Assembly: GCA_034429215.1 (NCBI GenBank)
Contig: DAOUGI010000035.1
Span: 1 to 9,434 of the forward strand
Direction of reading: 5' to 3'
Source of the DNA: JAFGOG01 sp034429215
Lineage (GTDB): Bacteria; Chloroflexota; Anaerolineae; JAAYZQ01
DNA: 9,434 bases
The notes under the pieces are model-generated. The model was not told the origin of the DNA and did no database searches. It worked only from the letters and a program-made list of their open reading frames with translations. This document shows positions 5,995 through 9,434 of this stretch, one piece after another; within the stretch, counting starts at the first letter, position 1, and each line of letters starts with the position of its first letter. The translations under genes were made by a program, and so were the position numbers.

Positions 5995-7662
5995 ATGAAA
6001 AGACCGACCTATCTAGCCGTCCTGGCCATCCTGGCCACCCTGATGGCGGCCCTGGCCCTCCCCGCGAGGGCCTTGCCCGCCACCTATTATGTGAAGCCCG
6101 GCGGCAGCGGCGACTGCTCTGACTGGGACAATGCCTGCGACCTGCAGGCGGGCCTGGCCGCCGCCGTCTCGGGCGACCAGGTGTGGGCCGTCGAAGGCGT
6201 GTACTACCCCGGCCCGGCCGGGACGAGGACCGCCCGCTTTACCCTCAAAAGCGGCGTGGAGATCTATGGCGGCTTTGCCGGGACCGAGACCGGCCTGGAC
6301 GAGCGCGACATCCCGGCCCACCCGACCATCCTCAGCGGCGACATTGACCAGAACGACACCAACACCGACGGCAACTATATCGCCGAGACCTATCTCGACA
6401 TCCAGGGGCAAAACGCCTACCAGGTCGTGTATGGCAGCAGCGTGAGCAGCTCGGCGCGGCTCGACGGGTTTATCATCACCGCCGGGCAGGCCTCTGGCAC
6501 CTACCCGGCCAACGATGGCGGCGGGATCTATAACACCACCAACAGCAGCCCCAGCCTGGCCCACCTCGTCCTGTCGGGCAACTGGGCTCTTCACGACGGC
6601 GGGGGAATGACCGACTATGACGGCTGCAGCCCGACGATGACCGACGTCGTGTTTACCGGGAACTATGCCTCCCAGAAGGGCGGCGGGCTGTTCAACAGCA
6701 TCGACAGCAGCCCAACGCTGACCGAGGTGGCCTTTACCGGCAACCATGCCTCCGATGGCGGCGGGATGTACAACGCCTACAGCAGCAGCCCGGCGCTGAC
6801 CGACGTCACCTTTGCCAACAACACCGCCTCCCTCGGCGGCGGGATGTTCAACAGCAACTGCACCCCCACCCTGACCCGGGTCTATTTTGTCGCCAACACC
6901 GCCGGCGAAGGCGGGGGGATGTATTCCCAAGCCATCGCGGCAAACGGTCCGACGCTGGTCGACGTCGTCTTTGACGGCAACACGGCCAGCATAGAAGGCG
7001 GCGGGATGTACAACGCCAGCGGCAACGCCAGCCTGACCAACGTGACCTTTTCCGGCAACTCGGCCGATTACGGCGGGGGCATGCTTGCCAGCGATGCCTA
7101 TCCCACCCTGACCAACGTCACCTTCTCCGGCAACTCGGCCGATTACGGCGGCGGGCTGTACGCCACCTACCTCAACCAAAGCGGCCGCTACCCAACCCTG
7201 ATCAACGTCACCTTTTCGGGCAACAGCGCGTCCGGGGAGGGCGGGGGGATCATCAACTTTGCCCACGGCACCATCCTCAAGAACGTCATCATCGCCGACA
7301 GCACCGGCAAAGACTGCGTCATCCGCGACACGGGCACCATCAGCGCCACCTACACCCTCGTCGAGGCCACCGGCGCCGACGCCTGCGGCCTGGTCGACGG
7401 CGTCAACGGCAACATCACCGGCCGCGACCCGCGCCTGGGCGCCCTGGGCAACAACGGCGGCGCCACGCTCACCCACGCCCTGCTGTCCGGCTCGCCGGCG
7501 ATCGACAGCGGCACCAACGACGGCTGCCCCGCCGACGACCAGCGGGGCATGACCCGTCCCCAGGACGGCGATCAGAACGGGGTGGCCACGTGCGACATCG
7601 GCGCATACGAATACGAATACCGCGTCATGTGGAGGGTGCACCTGCCGCTGGTCCTGAAGTAG
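5995..7662 (+). CDS. Secreted Pmp-like right-handed beta-helix protein with choice-of-anchor Q-type end
   Basis: This 555-aa exported protein has a signal peptide (about residues 1-26, cleavage likely after ARA). Residues 28-70 (YYVKPGGSGDCSDWDNAC onward) are the usual N-terminal cap of secreted beta-helices. Ten GGG-containing rungs follow, with the GGG near 175, 202, 229, 255, 281, 307, 335, 360, 385 and 417. They resemble the GGAI/FxxN repeats of chlamydial polymorphic membrane proteins, for example TFSGNSADYGGG. Residues about 475-541 (DPRLGALGNNGG, SPAIDSG, DIGAYEY) match the choice-of-anchor Q-type C-terminal region. The protein ends VHLPLVLK, like its upstream neighbour. AAAGGAG (5981-5987) sits seven bases before the ATG. 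The gene follows the propeller gene by 169 bases on the same strand and may be read from the same promoter if transcription passes the hairpins. The likely role is a surface-exposed structural or adhesion protein; the ligand is unknown. Confidence 0.88.
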   Translation: MKRPTYLAVLAILATLMAALALPARALPATYYVKPGGSGDCSDWDNACDLQAGLAAAVSGDQVWAVEGVYYPGPAGTRTARFTLKSGVEIYGGFAGTETGLDERDIPAHPTILSGDIDQNDTNTDGNYIAETYLDIQGQNAYQVVYGSSVSSSARLDGFIITAGQASGTYPANDGGGIYNTTNSSPSLAHLVLSGNWALHDGGGMTDYDGCSPTMTDVVFTGNYASQKGGGLFNSIDSSPTLTEVAFTGNHASDGGGMYNAYSSSPALTDVTFANNTASLGGGMFNSNCTPTLTRVYFVANTAGEGGGMYSQAIAANGPTLVDVVFDGNTASIEGGGMYNASGNASLTNVTFSGNSADYGGGMLASDAYPTLTNVTFSGNSADYGGGLYATYLNQSGRYPTLINVTFSGNSASGEGGGIINFAHGTILKNVIIADSTGKDCVIRDTGTISATYTLVEATGADACGLVDGVNGNITGRDPRLGALGNNGGATLTHALLSGSPAIDSGTNDGCPADDQRGMTRPQDGDQNGVATCDIGAYEYEYRVMWRVHLPLVLK

Positions 7663-7680
7663 GGCGCGGAGACCGCGCCC
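7662..7680. repeat. 8-bp GC hairpin at the stop codon
   Basis: GGGCGCGG (7662-7669) and CCGCGCCC (7673-7680) are exact inverted repeats around AGA. The left arm begins on the last base of the TAG stop, and flanking TA bases extend the symmetry after a one-base bulge. It belongs by sequence to the TAGGGG-type elements of this window. Confidence 0.6.
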
Positions 7681-7689
7681 CTATTGAAA

Positions 7690-7718
7690 CGGGGATGCTG
7701 CCGCGAGCAGCATCCCCG
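7690..7718. terminator. 12-bp hairpin, probable terminator between convergent genes
   Basis: The arms 7690-7701 (CGGGGATGCTGC) and 7707-7718 are perfect reverse complements around a five-base loop, CGCGA. The hairpin begins 28 bases after the beta-helix stop and sits in a convergent gap, where termination from both sides is expected. An AAA precedes it and only TCGTCT follows, so a strong U-tract is missing. It may work with Rho or as a 3'-end stabiliser. Confidence 0.55.
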
Positions 7719-7734
7719 TCGTCTACCGTGACCC

Positions 7735-7811
7735 TGTAGGGGCGCACAGCCCCCCAAGGAGGGGGCCGGCGTGCGCCCCCCAAGAAGGGCGCACAGCCGT
7801 GCGCCCCTACA
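7735..7811. mobile_element. 77-bp TGTAGGGG-ended inverted-repeat element (REP/MITE-like)
   Basis: TGTAGGGGCGCAC (7735-7747) and GTGCGCCCCTACA (7799-7811) are perfect 13-base inverted ends. Inside are further copies of the same arm: GTGCGCCCCCC near 7771-7781, and GGGCGCAC (7787-7794), which pairs with 7799-7806 across AGCC. A loose extra arm, GCGCCCCTAC (7818-7827), overlaps the stop of the caspase-like gene. There is no coding capacity. The design suggests a non-autonomous palindromic repeat or several stacked copies; no target-site duplication was recognised. Confidence 0.55.
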
Positions 7812-7823
7812 ACAACCGCGCCC

Positions 7824-8954
7824 CTACCCGGTGTTGAACGCGGGCAAGCAGAACGCGCAGCCGTTGTAGCCCAGAGACTGGGCCTCCTCAACCGACCCGA
7901 ACCGCTTGACGTGATGAGCAGCCATGAGGCCGGCCCAGTGGCAGGCAGGCTTGTGCAGCTCCTTGGTGCGCTTGTTGCCGATAAAGGGCAACTGGAGGTG
8001 CATGCCGCTGTTGCCGTGGGCCACCAGGACGGCGCCGGTGTCGGGGTCGGGCGAGCTGCCGATCGACGCGATGTGGGCGGTGGCCTGGGCGACCGTATTC
8101 CCGCCCGCCACGCGCTGGAAGAAGGTGACCGCAGCGGGATCGCCGTAGGTGGAGCTGGCCGTGTCGGTCCAGCCGCTGTAGCAGCCCATCCCCCGGCTCA
8201 GAAAGGCCGGGATCATGTCGTTTTGCGCGTCGGGGGCGGCGCCAAAGCAGACCAGCAGGTGCATGAGCGTATTGGGGAACGGGACGCCGCTCATGTAGGT
8301 GCTGACGAACTGGTCGTTAAAGGCATAGGCGTACTTGTCCCCCCAGCTCGTGCCCACGAGGAACACCCCGACCCCGGTATAGCCGCTGGCCGGCGGCCAG
8401 GAATTGAAAAAGGGCCGGACCATGATGTGCAGCTTGGCGTCGTTGCCCACCCACATCGTGCCGCCATGGGTGCGGATAAAGATCGCCCCATAGCGCTTGG
8501 CGTCCAGGCCGGTCATAAAGGGCAGGTCCACCGCATTGGCCTTGACGTGCTCCACCTGGTAGCCCTGGCCCGACAGCGCGGCGACGATGCCGAGCGGCGT
8601 GGCCTGCGGGGGCCAGTCGTCCCACAGGGGGTCGAGCACGCCGGCCTTGCTCCAGCCCGGGCTGTCGCCGCCGGCGTAGGATGGGGACGGGGCGGGCGCC
8701 GCTCCGCCTGGCGCGGCCGGCCCTCCGCCATAGGTGCGGTCGCGACCCAACAGCACCGTCACCTGGGTCTGGTCCACAAAGCGGACGGTTATATCGGTGC
8801 CTTTATAGTCTCGAACCTCCTCGACGCCCGGCTGGCGGGCCAGGTATCCCCGCGTATCGGGAGCATAGTCGGAGAGGGCGTGGCCGGCCATGTGCCGCGC
8901 GCCGGCCATCTTTAACGCCCCCTTGAGAATGCGATCTTTTTCCTTTGCTTCCAT
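7824..8954 (-). CDS. Putative cytoplasmic caspase/CHAT/C25-like cysteine protease with N-terminal adaptor-like and C-terminal Zn-binding-like domains
   Basis: Three parts are visible in this 376-aa protein. Residues 1-75 are a small helical-plus-strand domain with VEEVRDYKGTDITVRFVD and LLGRDRTYG, shared with the 105-aa protein encoded just upstream. A Pro/Gly/Ala linker (76-99) follows. Residues about 100-322 look like a caspase-fold core: a strand ending in IFIRTHGG gives candidate His163, HLLVCFGAA gives candidate Cys236, and MGCYSGWTD followed by FFQRVAGGNTVAQATAH resembles the region after the Cys in CHAT and C25-like proteases. Residues about 324-372 form a compact module with H334, C338, C366 and C369 plus a VEEAQSLGYNGC stretch, like Ada-type metal-binding tails. 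No signal peptide or membrane segment is present. GGAGGG (8968-8963) lies eight bases before the ATG. The family call rests on motif reading only; the substrate is unknown. Confidence 0.6.
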   Translation of the reverse strand: MEAKEKDRILKGALKMAGARHMAGHALSDYAPDTRGYLARQPGVEEVRDYKGTDITVRFVDQTQVTVLLGRDRTYGGGPAAPGGAAPAPSPSYAGGDSPGWSKAGVLDPLWDDWPPQATPLGIVAALSGQGYQVEHVKANAVDLPFMTGLDAKRYGAIFIRTHGGTMWVGNDAKLHIMVRPFFNSWPPASGYTGVGVFLVGTSWGDKYAYAFNDQFVSTYMSGVPFPNTLMHLLVCFGAAPDAQNDMIPAFLSRGMGCYSGWTDTASSTYGDPAAVTFFQRVAGGNTVAQATAHIASIGSSPDPDTGAVLVAHGNSGMHLQLPFIGNKRTKELHKPACHWAGLMAAHHVKRFGSVEEAQSLGYNGCAFCLPAFNTG

Positions 8955-9024
8955 CGACAGTACCCTCCATTCAGTGCGCTAAACCGGCACGATGAGGCTG
9001 CGATGCCGTCCGGCGACCGACGAT

Positions 9025-9342
9025 CTATTCATAGAAACCAGGCTCACTCGCTGGGCCACCTCCTTCCCCCTCCTTTGGCGCGGGCGCGGCCAGCAGCCCA
9101 TAGAGCTTGCGCCGCCCCAGCATCATGCCGATCTGCGAGCCGTCGACAAAACGCACGGTCAGATCGGTCTCGCCAAACTTTTTGACCTCCTCCACCTCGT
9201 CCTGCTCCAACAGCCAGGCGACAACCCCGGTCAGCGCCTGCTCGGTGGGCAGGCAGCCCACCTGCAAGGCCTCGATCCGCCGAGAGGCTTCCTTGACAAT
9301 CCTATCCTTCACCTCGCCCGGAACCTGGAACTCGCCCTCCAT
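9025..9342 (-). CDS. Small protein sharing the N-terminal domain of the caspase-like protease
   Basis: I recognise no named family. The protein is 105 aa from the chosen ATG. Residues about 11-50 are probably helical (VKDRIVKEASRRIEAL, then VVAWLLEQ), and 50-82 form strand-like segments with VEEVKKFGETDLTVRFVD and MLGRRKLYG. Those last 31 positions are about half identical to residues 46-76 of the downstream 376-aa protein, so the two share one domain. The tail (83-105) is rich in Ala, Pro, Gly and Glu, like the linker of the larger protein. A free-standing copy could be an adaptor, inhibitor or regulator acting by homotypic contact, or a truncated duplicate. The genes are 70 bases apart on one strand with no clear terminator between them, so co-transcription is likely. 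The ATG at 9342 is preferred over the GTG at 9351 because AAGGCGGTGA (9357-9348) is correctly spaced for the ATG. Confidence 0.75.
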   Translation of the reverse strand: MEGEFQVPGEVKDRIVKEASRRIEALQVGCLPTEQALTGVVAWLLEQDEVEEVKKFGETDLTVRFVDGSQIGMMLGRRKLYGLLAAPAPKEGEGGGPASEPGFYE

Positions 9343-9357
9343 CGCCTTCACCGCCTT
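9343..9357 (-). promoter_or_regulatory. Ribosome binding site deciding the start of the 105-aa protein
   Basis: Minus-strand AAGGCGGTGA (9357-9348) differs by one base from AAGGAGGTGA, and its GGCGG core ends eight bases before ATG 9342-9340. The GTG at 9351-9349 lies inside this motif and would have no proper spacing. Confidence 0.6.
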
Positions 9358-9377
9358 TCACACCAGGGGCCCATCGC

Positions 9378-9392
9378 ATACAAACATTGTAT
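9378..9392. promoter_or_regulatory. Inverted repeat over the -10/+1 region, possible operator
   Basis: ATACAA (9378-9383) and TTGTAT (9387-9392) are perfect 6-base inverted repeats separated by ACA. They cover the -10 hexamer and the predicted transcription start of the adaptor/protease operon. A repressor bound here would block RNA polymerase. The symmetry is short and partly consists of the -10 itself, so chance is a real alternative. Confidence 0.35.
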
Positions 9393-9414
9393 CACGCATC
9401 AGGCCGCGTGTCAA
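9386..9414 (-). promoter_or_regulatory. Near-consensus extended -10 promoter of the adaptor/protease operon
   Basis: On the minus strand a perfect -35 TTGACA (9414-9409) is followed after 17 bases by TACAAT (9391-9386, five of six), preceded by TGA, which matches an extended -10. A T-rich run (9425-9420) lies just upstream of the -35. Transcription would begin around 9379 and give a leader of about 37 bases to the ATG at 9342. This is the best promoter match in the window. Confidence 0.8.
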
Positions 9415-9434
9415 TAGCCAAAAAACAGCGCCGC

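Noticed and set aside
6013..7641. 542-codon open frame on the minus strand opposite the second beta-helix gene
   Set aside because: Gly/Ala/Val-rich antisense shadow without domains; the sense strand carries a signal peptide, ten rungs and a recognised C-terminal domain.
7911..8915. 334-codon plus-strand open frame opposite the caspase-like gene
   Set aside because: Low-complexity antisense sequence without a ribosome binding site or recognisable motif; the minus strand shares a domain with its neighbour and has a proper ribosome binding site.
8985..9008. CGGCA/TGCCG inverted repeat between the 105-aa and 376-aa genes as a terminator
   Set aside because: It has only a five-base stem with a 14-base loop and no T-tract; too weak to separate the two genes.
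8992..9417. 141-codon plus-strand open frame over the 105-aa gene and its promoter
   Set aside because: It runs through a near-consensus minus-strand promoter and lacks a convincing ribosome binding site; the minus-strand protein is homologous to the next gene.
9420..9434. A-tract next to GC-rich sequence as a terminator of an upstream minus-strand gene
   Set aside because: A T6 tract follows GC-rich sequence on the minus strand, but any stem would lie mostly beyond the window edge, so it cannot be judged.

Overview
The window is GC-rich, gene-dense bacterial DNA. It most likely comes from a Chloroflexota (Chloroflexi) genome of the Anaerolineae/Caldilineae/Ardenticatenia type. This is inferred from two large secreted beta-propeller/beta-helix proteins that end in a short LPLxLK motif, a tail I associate with exported proteins of that phylum, together with high GC and AAAGGAG ribosome binding sites. 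No rRNA, tRNA, CRISPR array, transposase or phage gene was seen.

Layout, left to right. Bases 1-762 (+) are the 3' end of a hybrid sensor histidine kinase with a C-terminal receiver domain. It converges on a dihydroxy-acid dehydratase of the IlvD/Edd family (800-2476, -), and a perfect palindrome sits between the two stops. A 346-base gap (2477-2822) holds two copies of a CCCTCTCCC/GGGAGAGGG repeat and a good sigma-70-like promoter facing right. Next come two secreted proteins on the + strand. The first, 1000 aa (2823-5825), is a seven-bladed YVTN propeller fused to a CSLREA-like linker and a right-handed beta-helix. The second, 555 aa (5995-7662), is a Pmp-like beta-helix with a choice-of-anchor Q-type end. 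The 169 bases between them carry two more copies of the same repeat. A 161-base convergent gap (7663-7823) is filled with hairpins, including a 77-base element with 13-base inverted ends. On the minus strand, a 105-aa protein (9025-9342) and a 376-aa protein (7824-8954) form a probable operon behind a near-consensus promoter at 9386-9414.

The two exported proteins look like extracellular surface or adhesion-type structural proteins and may share an export or anchoring route through the LPLxLK tail. The minus-strand pair is the most interesting part. Both proteins carry the same small domain, with the signature TDxTVRFVD. The longer one joins it to a caspase/CHAT/C25-like core (candidate His163 and Cys236) and a C-terminal Cys/His metal-binding-like module. 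A free copy of a domain next to an effector fused to that domain recalls bacterial effector-associated adaptor architectures. This makes a cytoplasmic regulated-protease module a testable hypothesis.

A second unexpected pattern is that four genes (the kinase, the dehydratase, the second beta-helix protein and the caspase-like protein) end on a TAG that lies inside a TAGGG(G) repeat end.
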